Shown here piece after piece: positions 17,988-26,891 of a stretch of 43,229 nt of DNA. This DNA comes from Herbaspirillum lusitanum P6-12 (lineage in GTDB: Bacteria > Pseudomonadota > Gammaproteobacteria > Burkholderiales > Burkholderiaceae_D). A model generated the notes under the pieces. It saw only the letters and a list, made by a program, of their open reading frames with translations, ran no database searches and was not told the origin of the DNA. The stretch is taken from the NCBI RefSeq assembly GCF_000256565.1, contig NZ_AJHH01000018.1, positions 1 to 43,229 on the forward strand, given 5' to 3'. Each line of letters begins with the position of its first letter. The stretch's first letter is position 1. A program made the translations under genes and the position numbers.

Positions 17988-18112
17988 AGGGAATTCTTGG
18001 CGCGGGCCATGAGCGCCGCCGTCCTGATGGCTTCGACCATGCTGCCGTGGTCGGCGCGGCCCAATCCCTGGGCGGCGAGGTCGAGTGCGGTGCCGTGGTC
18101 GACGGAGGTGCG
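17764..18112. repeat. Exact 349-bp repeat, copy 1 (rsmA 5' end plus pdxA 3' end)
   Basis: Every base matches 18619-18967 (offset 855). The repeat spans codons 1-74 of rsmA and about the last 125 bp of the pdxA reading frame, including the ATGA overlap. Beyond 18112 similarity continues but drops to roughly 89%. Confidence 0.95.
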
Positions 18113-18618
18113 AATGATGGGCAGGCCCAGCGTAATGTTGACGCCCTGGCCGAAGCTGGCGAACTTCAATACCGGCAGGCCCTGGTCGTGGTACATGGCG
18201 AGCACGCAATCGGCATGCTCGAGATATTTGTGCTGGAACAGCGTGTCGGCCGGATACGGGCCCGCGACATCGATGCCGCGCGCCTTGGCAGCCGCCAGTG
18301 CAGGACTGATGACATCGATTTCTTCGCGGCCGAGGTAGCCGTTCTCGCCGGCGTGCGGATTGAGGCCGGTGACCAGGATGCGCGGCCGGGCGATGCCGAA
18401 TTTGTCACGCAGATCGGCATGGATGATGTCGAGCGTGCGACCCAGCCCGTCGAAGGTAATCGCCGCCGACACGTCCTTCAGCGCCAGATGCGTGGTCGCC
18501 AGCGCTACGCGCAAATGCGGGGCGTCGCCGCCGGCGAGCATCATGACGACCTGGGGCGTGGCGGTGCGTTCCGCGAGATATTCGGTGTGGCCCGTGAAGG
18601 GTACGCCGGCGTTTTTTC
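17984..18618 (-). pseudogene. pdxA: 5'-truncated, divergent copy of pdxA
   Basis: The frame encodes residues corresponding to A145-L352 of the intact PdxA at 18839-19897, lacking the N-terminal 144 residues. It cannot form the complete substrate site. Compared with the intact gene it differs at about 57 of 501 bases (my count by eye) beyond the exact repeat, but at only three amino acids (G for S, R for Q, V for I). Homology stops at 18612; six bases (TTTTTC) follow, then rsmA sequence begins at 18619. The open frame continues upstream to an out-of-frame ATG at 18685 within the rsmA fragment (233 codons), so translation could still run through and couple to rsmA via ATGA. Confidence 0.9.
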
Positions 18619-18842
18619 GGATCGAACTGCTTCTGCAGGCGCGCCACCAGGTCGCGGTCGAGTTCGACCACGTGCATCTCGTCAAGCGACTCGAGCAACA
18701 GGCTGGTCATCGCAGCCAGACCCGGACCGATCTCGACCATGACATCGCCCTTCTGCGGCGCGATGGCGCTGATGATGTCGTACAGGATGGTCTGATCGGT
18801 CAGGAAATTCTGGCCGAAGCGTTTGCGGGCGATATGTTTCAT
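18619..18842 (-). pseudogene. rsmA: 5' fragment of rsmA (second copy)
   Basis: Encodes [14 protein letters not shown] through about residue 74 (KQFDP), identical to rsmA at 17764-17987. It then runs out of frame into the truncated pdxA copy, stopping at 18405 (145 codons in all). It lacks the NLPY catalytic motif and cannot methylate. It follows intact pdxA with the usual ATGA overlap, which marks this as the original pdxA-rsmA junction before the rearrangement. Confidence 0.9.
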
Positions 18843-18967
18843 AGGGAATTCTTGGCGCGGGCCATGAGCGCCGCCGTCCTGATGGCTTCGACCATGCTGC
18901 CGTGGTCGGCGCGGCCCAATCCCTGGGCGGCGAGGTCGAGTGCGGTGCCGTGGTCGACGGAGGTGCG
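18619..18967. repeat. Exact 349-bp repeat, copy 2
   Basis: Partner of 17764-18112. The two copies are direct repeats 855 bp apart, so recombination between them would delete the truncated pdxA and restore a normal pdxA-rsmA arrangement. Confidence 0.95.
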
Positions 18968-19897
18968 GATGATGGGCAGGCCCAGCGTGATATTGATGCC
19001 TTGGCCGAAGCTGGCGAATTTCAATACCGGCAGGCCCTGGTCGTGATACATGGCGAGCACGCAATCGGCGTGTTCGAGATATTTGTGCTGGAACAGCGTG
19101 TCCGCCGGATAAGGACCGGCGACATCGATGCCGCGCGCCTTGGCGGCGGCCAGCGCTGGACTGATGACGTCGATTTCTTCGCGCCCCAGGTAACCGTTCT
19201 CGCCGGCATGCGGATTGAGTCCGGTAACCAGGATGCGCGGTTGCGCGATGCCGAATTTGTCGCGCAGGTCGGCATGGATGATATCGAGGGTACGGCTCAG
19301 GCCATCAAAAGTGATCGCCGCCGACACGTCCTTGAGCGCCAGATGCGTGGTCGCCAGCGCCACCCGTAAATGCGGCGCATCGCCTCCGGCCAGCATCATC
19401 ACTACCTGCGGCGTGGCGGTGCGTTCGGCGAGGTATTCGGTATGACCGGTGAATGGCACGCCGGCGTCATTGATCGTGCTCTTCTGCAGCGGCGCAGTGA
19501 CGATGGCGTCGAATTGTCCTTGCAGCGCCCACTCGACCGCAACGTCGAGCGTCTGCAGCACGGCGCGGCCATTGCGCGCATCGAGCACGCCGGGAACTAC
19601 CGGCTCACTGGTGGGGCAATCGATGACGATCAGGCGGTCTTGCGGAAAATTGGGCAATCCGCTGTTGCGAAAGGCCTGCAGCGACAAGGCCGACAAGGCG
19701 ATGGCCGGGTCCAGCGCCTGCGCAGTCTGCGCCAGGAAGGCAGCATCGCCGAGCAGCACGCTGCGCACTTCTGCACGCAGCTGCCAGGCGGCCTTGACGG
19801 AAATTTCCGGGCCGATGCCGGCCGGCTCTCCGCAGGTGATCGCCAGCGTGGGGCGCCGGCGTTGAACTTCAGGGACTGCGGACAGGGCTGCGGACAT
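18839..19897 (-). CDS. pdxA: 4-hydroxythreonine-4-phosphate dehydrogenase PdxA
   Basis: NAD-dependent enzyme of de novo pyridoxal-5'-phosphate synthesis. This copy is complete at 352 residues. It has [14 protein letters not shown] near the N-terminus, the metal-site motif [10 protein letters not shown] (H152) and the later HAGENG and [10 protein letters not shown] blocks. It starts 8 bp after surA with no obvious Shine-Dalgarno, suggesting coupled translation. The TGA overlaps the ATG of an rsmA fragment rather than intact rsmA. It sits in the classical lptD-surA-pdxA-rsmA order. Confidence 0.95.
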   Translation of the reverse strand: MSAALSAVPEVQRRRPTLAITCGEPAGIGPEISVKAAWQLRAEVRSVLLGDAAFLAQTAQALDPAIALSALSLQAFRNSGLPNFPQDRLIVIDCPTSEPVVPGVLDARNGRAVLQTLDVAVEWALQGQFDAIVTAPLQKSTINDAGVPFTGHTEYLAERTATPQVVMMLAGGDAPHLRVALATTHLALKDVSAAITFDGLSRTLDIIHADLRDKFGIAQPRILVTGLNPHAGENGYLGREEIDVISPALAAAKARGIDVAGPYPADTLFQHKYLEHADCVLAMYHDQGLPVLKFASFGQGINITLGLPIIRTSVDHGTALDLAAQGLGRADHGSMVEAIRTAALMARAKNSL

Positions 19898-19905
19898 CGG
19901 AGGGA

Positions 19906-21345
19906 TCAGTTGTCGTCGGTGCGGAACTCGACGTAGGCGCGGTCACGCAGCTGACGCAACCAGTCTTCGGTCGCTTCGTCGATCTTGCGCTCGCGAATCG
20001 CCTGACGTGCAGCCAGACGTGCGCGCTCCTGCGAACCGTCGTCGGTCTTGCGTTCGACCACCTGGATCAGGTGGAAGCCGAACGGCGATTCGATCGGCTG
20101 GCTGACTTCGCCCGGCTTCAATTCGTTCATGGCGCGCTCGAATTCCGGCACGGTGTCGCCCGGATAGATCCAGCCCAGGTCGCCGCCCTTGGACGCCGAC
20201 AGGTCGTTGGAATACAGCTTGGCCAATTCTTCGAAGGTCGCCGCCTTGTGATCCAGGCGTTCTTTCAGTTCGAGCAGTTTGCGACGCGCTTCAGCGGCAG
20301 ACACCACTTGATTGACCTTGATCAGGATATGGCGTGCATGCGTTTGCTCTACGGCCGGCGCACCAGCCTTGCCGGTGGCGCTGGCATTACGGCGATCAAT
20401 CAGCTTGAGGATATGGAAGCCGTTGCCGCTCTTGACGATGGAGGAGACTTCGCCCGGCTTCAGGCTCGCCACCGCGTCGAGGAACAACTGCGGCAGACGG
20501 TCCTGCGCGCGCCAGCCCAGGTCGCCGCCGCTGAGTGCATCGCTGCTGTCGGAATAGGTTGCCGCGGTCTTGGCGAAATCGGCGCCGGTCTTCAATTGGC
20601 GCAACACTTCTTCCGCGCGCTGGCGGCGTGCCGCAACTTGCTCCGGCGAGGCGTTTTCCGGCACGCGCACGAGGATTTGCGCCAGGTTCAGGTCCTCGTG
20701 TTTGACGGAGGTATTGTTCTCGGCGGCCAGGTAGTTGTCCACTTCGGATTCCGACACCAGCACCTTGTTGTCGACTTCGCGTTCGCGCAGGCGCTGCATG
20801 ATGATTTCACGGCGGATGTCTTCACGGAAGGCCGGATAGGCCATGCCTTCGCGCTCGAGCTGGACGCGGAAATCTGCGAGCGACATCTTGTTCTGTTCAG
20901 CGATGCGCAAGATCGCACGATCCAGCATGGCGTCGTCGACAACGATGCCGTTTTCTTTCGCCATTTGGGTCTGCGCGCGCTCAACGATCATGCGTTCCAA
21001 CAGTTGGCTTTGCAACTGGTTGCGTGGCGGCAAGGCGACGCCTTGGGCGGTGAGACGTTTCTGCACCGACGCCAGGCGTTCGGACAGTTCCTGGCGCGTG
21101 ATCACGTCATTGTTGACAACCACAAGAATGGAGTCGACCGGACGCGGCGCACGCGATGTCGCAGCTGCAGGCGCAGGAGCGGGTGTCGCCGTCGGCGGCA
21201 GCTGCAATCCGGGAACGGCAGGCGTGGCGGTCGCGGCGAATTGCGCCTGGGCGCTGCCGATCATGCCGAACGACATGCACATCAAGACGATGCCGGAGGT
21301 GATGCGAGCGAGAGGATGACGGCGCGAGGAAATGGAAGCGTTCAT
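19906..21345 (-). CDS. surA: Periplasmic chaperone/peptidyl-prolyl isomerase SurA
   Basis: Chaperone for outer-membrane proteins, including LptD encoded upstream. The 479 residues comprise a signal peptide (about 1-34, ending SAQA-Q), a low-complexity Ala/Pro linker, the SurA N domain (about 75-200), two parvulin PpiC domains (about 205-310 and 330-430) and a C-terminal helix. Both parvulin repeats carry the GGDLGW hallmark. It is 12 bp downstream of lptD and 8 bp upstream of pdxA in one minus-strand operon. Confidence 0.96.
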   Translation of the reverse strand: MNASISSRRHPLARITSGIVLMCMSFGMIGSAQAQFAATATPAVPGLQLPPTATPAPAPAAATSRAPRPVDSILVVVNNDVITRQELSERLASVQKRLTAQGVALPPRNQLQSQLLERMIVERAQTQMAKENGIVVDDAMLDRAILRIAEQNKMSLADFRVQLEREGMAYPAFREDIRREIIMQRLREREVDNKVLVSESEVDNYLAAENNTSVKHEDLNLAQILVRVPENASPEQVAARRQRAEEVLRQLKTGADFAKTAATYSDSSDALSGGDLGWRAQDRLPQLFLDAVASLKPGEVSSIVKSGNGFHILKLIDRRNASATGKAGAPAVEQTHARHILIKVNQVVSAAEARRKLLELKERLDHKAATFEELAKLYSNDLSASKGGDLGWIYPGDTVPEFERAMNELKPGEVSQPIESPFGFHLIQVVERKTDDGSQERARLAARQAIRERKIDEATEDWLRQLRDRAYVEFRTDDN

Positions 21346-21357
21346 ATGATTATCGGT

Positions 21358-23652
21358 TTAATAACGTGTGAGATCGTCTGGCTTGTTGATGATCTGATAG
21401 CCGGGAATGCTGGCGCTCAGCGCATCCAGCGGATTCGAGCCAATCTTGGAGAAACCATTCAGCTCAAGCTGGATGAAGAACGAAGTGGACGCCTTGCTCG
21501 ACGAAGTCGGAATGCGCTGCGCCACCAGGCGGAACACCCAGCAATCGGCCTTGTATTCCATGCCCAGCAAACCTTCTGCCACGGTCTTGTCAGGGATTGA
21601 ATAGTTGATGCGGCTGACAGCATACCAGCGTTGCGACACCGGCCATTGACCGGAGATATCCATCTGCTTGAGGATGCCGGTGGCATTGGTGCGGTCGAGA
21701 CGATAGGTCAGGTTCAGCACTTTCTTGGGTGCCGGTTGCCAGCGCGCGCCGAAATTGGAACGCACCATCTGCCGCAGCGTTTCGCTGTATTGAACGGTGT
21801 TGTCGAGGGAGAGCTGTCTGGTGATCTGACCGCCCAAGGACAACAACAGATCGGATTTGCTACCGTTGACGGTGGCCGAAGTGCCATCCAGCACAACCTT
21901 GGGATCGGCAAAATAGAAACGCTGACCAACCGCCATACGCAACCGTTCGAGGCCGTCTTCTTCGATGAAGCGAGACACCAGCGCCCCGGTAATCTGATTC
22001 GCGTCGCTGATGCGGTCATGACCGACGAAACGGTTTTCGCTGAAGATCTGCGCGTAGTTGAAATCCGCCAGACCCGAGTCGAAATTCGGATATTGGCTCT
22101 GATCGCGATAGGGCGTACGCACGTAGAACAAACGCGGCTCCAGCGTTTGCGTCATGTCGCGTCCGAACAAACGTGTGTCGCGCTCAAAAGTCATGCCGGC
22201 ATCCAGAGAATAAGTCGGCACCACGCGCGTCAGATTGGTCGGTGCGCCGACGCTGACGTTGTTCAAGCGGTACGTGGTCGCATCAAGGGACGCTTTCGGC
22301 GTAATGAAATAACCGGGACGGATGATCGGATAGGCGATCGACTGATTGGCATACATGCGGTCGCCGCCAACCATTTCGGAACCCGCCGAAGTACCGGCGG
22401 TGAAAGTGTTCGAAAAACGCGCAAATTCAGAAGCAAAATTGAAGTCAAAACCGCCGACATCCTGACGGGCGGCGGTCAAGGTCAACTGCGGTACACGGTC
22501 ATACGGCTTCTGGATAGGATTGTTGACATCCTGCAGCAATTGATATTTCGTGACGCGTCCTACGGCGCTCCAATACGTCGCGGAGTAAGCGAGGCTTACG
22601 TCTCGGGTCAACAGGCGCTGCGTACTGGCCGTCACCGAATGCGAAAAATCGCTCGGATAGTCGTTGTCCGACGCCTTGTTCACATTCCAGCCGAACACCA
22701 GATTCGGCGCCAGCGTTTGCGAATGCAGGGATGAAAGGGAGTAGCGCCCGGTACCGGTCACACGATCCTGAATGCCTTCAACCCTGGTCGTTCCGGAATA
22801 GTCCTCGCCCAGATAACGACCTTCAATACCCATTTGCAAACCGCGCCGCGCAATATAACGCGGATACAGCGTCAGGTCCCGATTTGGCGCGATATTGAAA
22901 TAATAAGGCACCGTCAGCTCCGCGCCACCCGTGCTGGTGACGCCGAAGGTCGGCGGCAGCACGCCCGACTTGCGCTCACCCGACAGCGGAAAAGACATCA
23001 GCGGTGCACCGAGGATCGGCACACCCTTGAAATAGACGACGCCGCTATGCATGGTGCCGACGTCGCGGCCGCTGTCGAGATCCATGGTCGACGCCTGGAT
23101 GTACCAGTCCGGATCGAGCGCTTCGCAGGTGCTGTAGGTGCCTTCGGTGACCTTGGCCTGGTCGTCGGAAAGGAAGTCGATCTTTTCAGCCTTGCCGCGT
23201 CCGCCGTTCTTGCCGAACAGGTAAGTCGGGTTGGTCACGTAACCCTTGCCCGAATCCATGTTCATCAGCGCCTTGTCGCCGGTGTAGCGATCCTGCAGAC
23301 GCTTCATCCAGACGTGCCCGGTCGCTTCGACCTCGTCCTTGATGATGCGGTATTCGGCCTTGTCGGCCTTGATGGTGGTTTCGCCGCGGACCACTTCGAC
23401 GTCGCGGTCAAGGTTGATCTGTCGATCAGGCCGGCCGGTCATCTGCTCGGCGCTGACGTTGACCGGGGCATCCTTGTCATCGGCCTTGGCGCTGGGCGTG
23501 GCCGGGGTATTCTGGGTGGTCTGCGCCTGCGCGGAGACCGGCAAAACGGTCGTTGCCGACGCCGCGACGGCGAGAGAGGCCAGGGACGTAAAGAAACGCG
23601 ACATCCGCAAGTCGGCACAACGACCAAATGGAAACTTGAAAAAGCGGATCAT
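21358..23652 (-). CDS. lptD: LPS-assembly outer-membrane protein LptD
   Basis: Beta-barrel translocon that inserts LPS in the outer leaflet together with LptE. The 764 residues include a signal peptide (cleavage near AQAQ at 41-44), a periplasmic OstA/LptA-like domain (about 60-180) and the barrel ending in ...DDLTRY. ATG at 23652 gives a 16-residue extension; a second ATG at 23604 (MSRFFTSLASLAV) would give a more ordinary signal. The mature protein has only two cysteines, C176 and C704, against four in E. coli, so one interdomain disulfide is possible. It is first in the operon with surA, pdxA and rsmA, with amgK divergent. Confidence 0.95.
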   Translation of the reverse strand: MIRFFKFPFGRCADLRMSRFFTSLASLAVAASATTVLPVSAQAQTTQNTPATPSAKADDKDAPVNVSAEQMTGRPDRQINLDRDVEVVRGETTIKADKAEYRIIKDEVEATGHVWMKRLQDRYTGDKALMNMDSGKGYVTNPTYLFGKNGGRGKAEKIDFLSDDQAKVTEGTYSTCEALDPDWYIQASTMDLDSGRDVGTMHSGVVYFKGVPILGAPLMSFPLSGERKSGVLPPTFGVTSTGGAELTVPYYFNIAPNRDLTLYPRYIARRGLQMGIEGRYLGEDYSGTTRVEGIQDRVTGTGRYSLSSLHSQTLAPNLVFGWNVNKASDNDYPSDFSHSVTASTQRLLTRDVSLAYSATYWSAVGRVTKYQLLQDVNNPIQKPYDRVPQLTLTAARQDVGGFDFNFASEFARFSNTFTAGTSAGSEMVGGDRMYANQSIAYPIIRPGYFITPKASLDATTYRLNNVSVGAPTNLTRVVPTYSLDAGMTFERDTRLFGRDMTQTLEPRLFYVRTPYRDQSQYPNFDSGLADFNYAQIFSENRFVGHDRISDANQITGALVSRFIEEDGLERLRMAVGQRFYFADPKVVLDGTSATVNGSKSDLLLSLGGQITRQLSLDNTVQYSETLRQMVRSNFGARWQPAPKKVLNLTYRLDRTNATGILKQMDISGQWPVSQRWYAVSRINYSIPDKTVAEGLLGMEYKADCWVFRLVAQRIPTSSSKASTSFFIQLELNGFSKIGSNPLDALSASIPGYQIINKPDDLTRY

Positions 23653-23704
23653 GTAAAGAAGCGTTCAAACACCATGGCAGGCGATTTTTTGGATTTAATC
23701 CCTT

Positions 23705-23710
23705 ATTATA
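23705..23710 (-). promoter_or_regulatory. -10 element for the lptD operon
   Basis: On the minus strand TATAAT occupies 23710-23705, about 53 bp before the lptD ATG. GTTTGA 16 bp further upstream is a weak -35. It lies in the 98-bp divergent region between lptD and amgK. Confidence 0.45.
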
Positions 23711-23750
23711 TGGGAACTCAACATCATCAAACGAATTCCTCTGATTGTTC

Positions 23751-24776
23751 ATGTCTTTAAATAATTCCCCTGCCGATCCGCGCCTGTCCCTGCTGCAAGA
23801 ATGGCTGCCCACCCTCGCCACCCCCACCAATGTCGATACGCTGCGCCCCGCTTCGGCCGATGCCAGCTTCCGCCGTTATTTCCGCGTGGACACGCCGGAT
23901 GGTAAAACGCTGATCGTCATGGACGCGCCGCCACCGCAAGAAAACGTGCGCCCATTCATCCATGTCGCCGAGGTCTTCGGCAAAACCGGCGTGTCGGTGC
24001 CGACCCTACTGGCGCAGGATGTCGAACGCGGCTTCCTGCTGTTGTCGGACCTGGGCACGACGACTTACCTGAATCAGCTCAACAACGACACCGCCCACAA
24101 GCTCTACATCGACGCCATCGATGCGCTGGTGCTGCTGCAGACCCAGAGCAAGCCAGATGTGCTGCCGGAATACGACCGCGCCCTGCTGTCGCGCGAGTTG
24201 CAGTTGTTCCCCGACTGGTACATCGCCAGGCACCTGAACGTGACGCTGACCGACGACCAGAAGAACACGCTGAGCAAGGTCTTCGACACGCTGCTGGCCA
24301 ATAACCTGTCGCAGACGCAGGTGTTCGTCCACCGCGACTATCACTCGCGCAACCTGATGGTCCTGCCGACCGGCAATCCGGGCATCATCGATTTCCAGGA
24401 CGCGGTCTACGGCCCGATCACGTACGATCTGGTTTCGCTGCTGCGCGACGCCTACATCCAGTGGGACGAAGAAATGGTGCTGGACTGGGTCATCCGCTAC
24501 TGGGAACGCGCCAAGCGCGCCGGCCTGTCGGTGGCGCCGGACATCGATACCTTCTATCGCGATTTCGAGTTCATGGGCCTGCAGCGTCATCTGAAAGTGC
24601 TGGGCATATTTGCACGCCTTTACCATCGCGACGGCAAGGACGCTTACCTGAAGGACATGCCGCTGGTCATGGAATACACGCTCAAGGCGGCACGCCGCTA
24701 CAGCGCGCTGATCCCGCTGGTCAGACTGATCGAGAAGCTGGAAGACAAAGCGCCGCAAGTCGGCTACACCTTCTGA
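23751..24776 (+). CDS. amgK: N-acetylmuramate/N-acetylglucosamine kinase AmgK
   Basis: Aminoglycoside-phosphotransferase-fold sugar kinase (341 aa from ATG at 23751; an in-frame TTG at 23745 adds two residues). It phosphorylates the anomeric position of MurNAc released in peptidoglycan recycling. The kinase motif HRDYHSRNLMV and metal motif IIDFQDAVYGP are intact. Divergence from lptD and a following murU gene are the usual arrangement in Pseudomonas and beta-proteobacteria. Its product, MurNAc-1-phosphate, is the substrate of MurU, which looks damaged here. Confidence 0.9.
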   Translation: MSLNNSPADPRLSLLQEWLPTLATPTNVDTLRPASADASFRRYFRVDTPDGKTLIVMDAPPPQENVRPFIHVAEVFGKTGVSVPTLLAQDVERGFLLLSDLGTTTYLNQLNNDTAHKLYIDAIDALVLLQTQSKPDVLPEYDRALLSRELQLFPDWYIARHLNVTLTDDQKNTLSKVFDTLLANNLSQTQVFVHRDYHSRNLMVLPTGNPGIIDFQDAVYGPITYDLVSLLRDAYIQWDEEMVLDWVIRYWERAKRAGLSVAPDIDTFYRDFEFMGLQRHLKVLGIFARLYHRDGKDAYLKDMPLVMEYTLKAARRYSALIPLVRLIEKLEDKAPQVGYTF

Positions 24777-24789
24777 GGCCGGCTACGCC

Positions 24790-25487
24790 ATGAAAGCGAT
24801 GATTTTTGCCGCCGCATGCGCCCGCTGACCGATACCTGCCCCAAACCTCTGCTGAAAGTACGCGGCCGCCCGTTGATCGTCTGGCAGATCCTGAACCTGG
24901 TGCGCGCCGGCATCACTGAAATCGTGATCAACCACGCGCATCTCGGCCACCTGCTTGAAGAAACGCTGGGCGACGGCTCGCAGTTCGGCGCGCAGATTCA
25001 GTATTCTGCCGAGGGAACTGCACTGGAAACCGCCGGCGGCATCGCCAAGGCGCGCCACCTGCTCGGCGAAGAAGTGTTCGTCGCCATCTCGGGCGATATC
25101 TACATCCCTCATTTCGATTTCGAACAGGTCAAAACCGTCCTCGAAGACAACGACCTGTGGGGAAATCCGATACCATTGGACAAGCGCGACGTCGCCTGGA
25201 TCTATCTGGTGAAAAATCCACAGCACCATCCCACCGGCGATTTCGCGCTGAACAGTTTTTCGATCGCCAATGAAGGATCGCCCTTGTTCACCTTCGCCAA
25301 TATCGGCGTGTACCGACCGCAGATGTTCGACGCCATTGCGCCGGGTGAACATGCCAAGCTCGGCCCCCTGCTGCGCGAATACGCGGCGCGTGGCCAGGTC
25401 GGCGGAGAAATTTACCGCGGCGAATGGATCAACGTCGGCACCGTCGAACAGCTGGAAGAATTGAATACGCCCCTCGCCGGCAGATAA
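24790..25487 (+). pseudogene. murU: murU, N-acetylmuramate-1-phosphate uridylyltransferase with 5' deletion/frameshift
   Basis: The body (MRPLTDTCPKPLLKVRGRPL onward from ATG 24816, 223 residues) is a clear MurU-type nucleotidyltransferase, including the GDIYIPHFDF region and C-terminal EWINVGTVEQL. The family normally begins M-K-A-M-I-x-A-A-G-R-G-E-R-M-R-P-L. Here ATG 24790 encodes MKAMIFAA, but the G-R-G-E-R codons are missing and the frames do not meet: 26 nt separate the two ATGs where 39 are expected. A 13-nt deletion near 24813 explains this. The GxGxR nucleotide-binding loop would be absent from any product started at 24816. It follows amgK by 13 bp. Confidence 0.85.
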
Positions 25488-25515
25488 TCCGGATCACCCG
25501 GAAGAAAGCACCAAG

Positions 25516-26862
25516 ATGACCACAGCCTCCTTTATCGCCCGCCGCGCCAGCTTGATCGCGCAGATGCAAGCAAAAGGCGGCGGCGTCGCCATCATCCCGA
25601 CCGCGCACGAAGTCATGCGCAATCGCGACGCCGACTATCCTTATCGCCACGACAGTTATTTCTACTATCTGTCCGGTTTCACGGAACCGGAAGCGGTCAT
25701 CGTCCTGATTGCCGCTCCGGGCAAGGAAAGCCGCAGCATTCTGTTCTGCCGCGACAAAAATCTCGAACGTGAAATCTGGGACGGTTATCGCTACGGCCCC
25801 GATGCCGCGCGCCAGGAATTCGGTTTCGACGAAGCCTTCGCCGTCGATACGCTCAACAAGGAAATGCCGCAATTGCTGGCCGATGCACCGGCCGTTTTTT
25901 ATGCGTTGGGCCGCGACGTCAAGCGCGATGCGCAGCTGCAGGAATGGTTGCAAAGCGTACGCGCACTTGGTCGTTCCGGCATCACCGCACCATCATCCAT
26001 CGTCGACGTCAACGTGCTGCTCGACGAGATGCGCCTGTTCAAGGACGCCGGCGAAATCGCGGTCATGAAACGCGCCGGACTCATTTCGGCCGAAGCGCAT
26101 TGCCGCGCCATGCGCCTGTCGCGTCCCGGCCTGCGCGAATATCATCTGGAAGCCGAGCTGCTGCACGAATTCCGCAACAACGGTTCGCAATATCCGGCCT
26201 ACGGCTCCATCGTCGCCACCGGCGCCAACGCCTGCGTGCTGCATTACCGCGCCGGCGACGCCGAACTCAGGGACGGCGACCTGGTGCTCATCGATGCCGG
26301 CTGCGAACTCGACAGCTACGCTTCCGACATCACGCGCACCTTCCCGGCCAACGGCAAGTTCTCCGGTCCGCAAAAAGAACTGTACGAGATCGTCCTGGCC
26401 GCGCAAGACGCCGCCATCGCCGACACCCGCCCAGGCAAACGCTTCATGGACGGCCACGACGCCGCCGTGCGCGTGCTGGCGCAAGGCATGCTCGACACCG
26501 GCCTGCTCGACAAGAACAAGGTCGGCTCGCTCGACGACGTGATCGCCAAGGGCGACTATCGCCAGTTCTACATGCATCGCACCGGCCACTGGCTGGGCAT
26601 GGACGTGCACGACGTCGGCGAATATCGCGACCCGGCCACGGCCGATGGCGACAAGCCGTGGCGCACGCTGCAACCGGGCATGGTGCTGACGGTCGAGCCG
26701 GGCATCTACGTGCGCCCTGGCGAAGGCGTGCCGGAAAAATACTGGAACATCGGCATCCGTATCGAAGACGATGCCCACGTCACGCCGGACGGCTGCGAAA
26801 TCCTGACCACGGCCGTGCCCAACAAAGTGGCCGACATCGAAGCGCTGATGCGTTCGGCGTGA
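25516..26862 (+). CDS. pepP: Xaa-Pro aminopeptidase (aminopeptidase P)
   Basis: Cytoplasmic dinuclear-metal peptidase that removes N-terminal residues preceding proline. The 448 residues have an N-terminal creatinase-like domain (about 1-170) and a pita-bread catalytic domain. The five metal ligands are in place: D260, D271, H358, E394 and E417. The HRTGHWLGMDVHDVG and TVEPGIY motifs are intact. In proteobacteria pepP often precedes ubiH, as here, and the two almost overlap. Confidence 0.95.
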   Translation: MTTASFIARRASLIAQMQAKGGGVAIIPTAHEVMRNRDADYPYRHDSYFYYLSGFTEPEAVIVLIAAPGKESRSILFCRDKNLEREIWDGYRYGPDAARQEFGFDEAFAVDTLNKEMPQLLADAPAVFYALGRDVKRDAQLQEWLQSVRALGRSGITAPSSIVDVNVLLDEMRLFKDAGEIAVMKRAGLISAEAHCRAMRLSRPGLREYHLEAELLHEFRNNGSQYPAYGSIVATGANACVLHYRAGDAELRDGDLVLIDAGCELDSYASDITRTFPANGKFSGPQKELYEIVLAAQDAAIADTRPGKRFMDGHDAAVRVLAQGMLDTGLLDKNKVGSLDDVIAKGDYRQFYMHRTGHWLGMDVHDVGEYRDPATADGDKPWRTLQPGMVLTVEPGIYVRPGEGVPEKYWNIGIRIEDDAHVTPDGCEILTTAVPNKVADIEALMRSA

Positions 26863-26891
26863 ATCGTTACGGATATCTTTCCACGCCTGCC

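Noticed and set aside
17984-18685. The 233-codon pdxA-like frame as a second functional PdxA
   Set aside because: It lacks the first 144 residues, including the N-terminal substrate and fold elements. Its first 22 codons are out-of-frame rsmA sequence.
23681-23710. A plus-strand promoter for amgK
   Set aside because: TTGGAT and TATTAT are only 9 bp apart. The good TATAAT in this region reads on the minus strand towards lptD.
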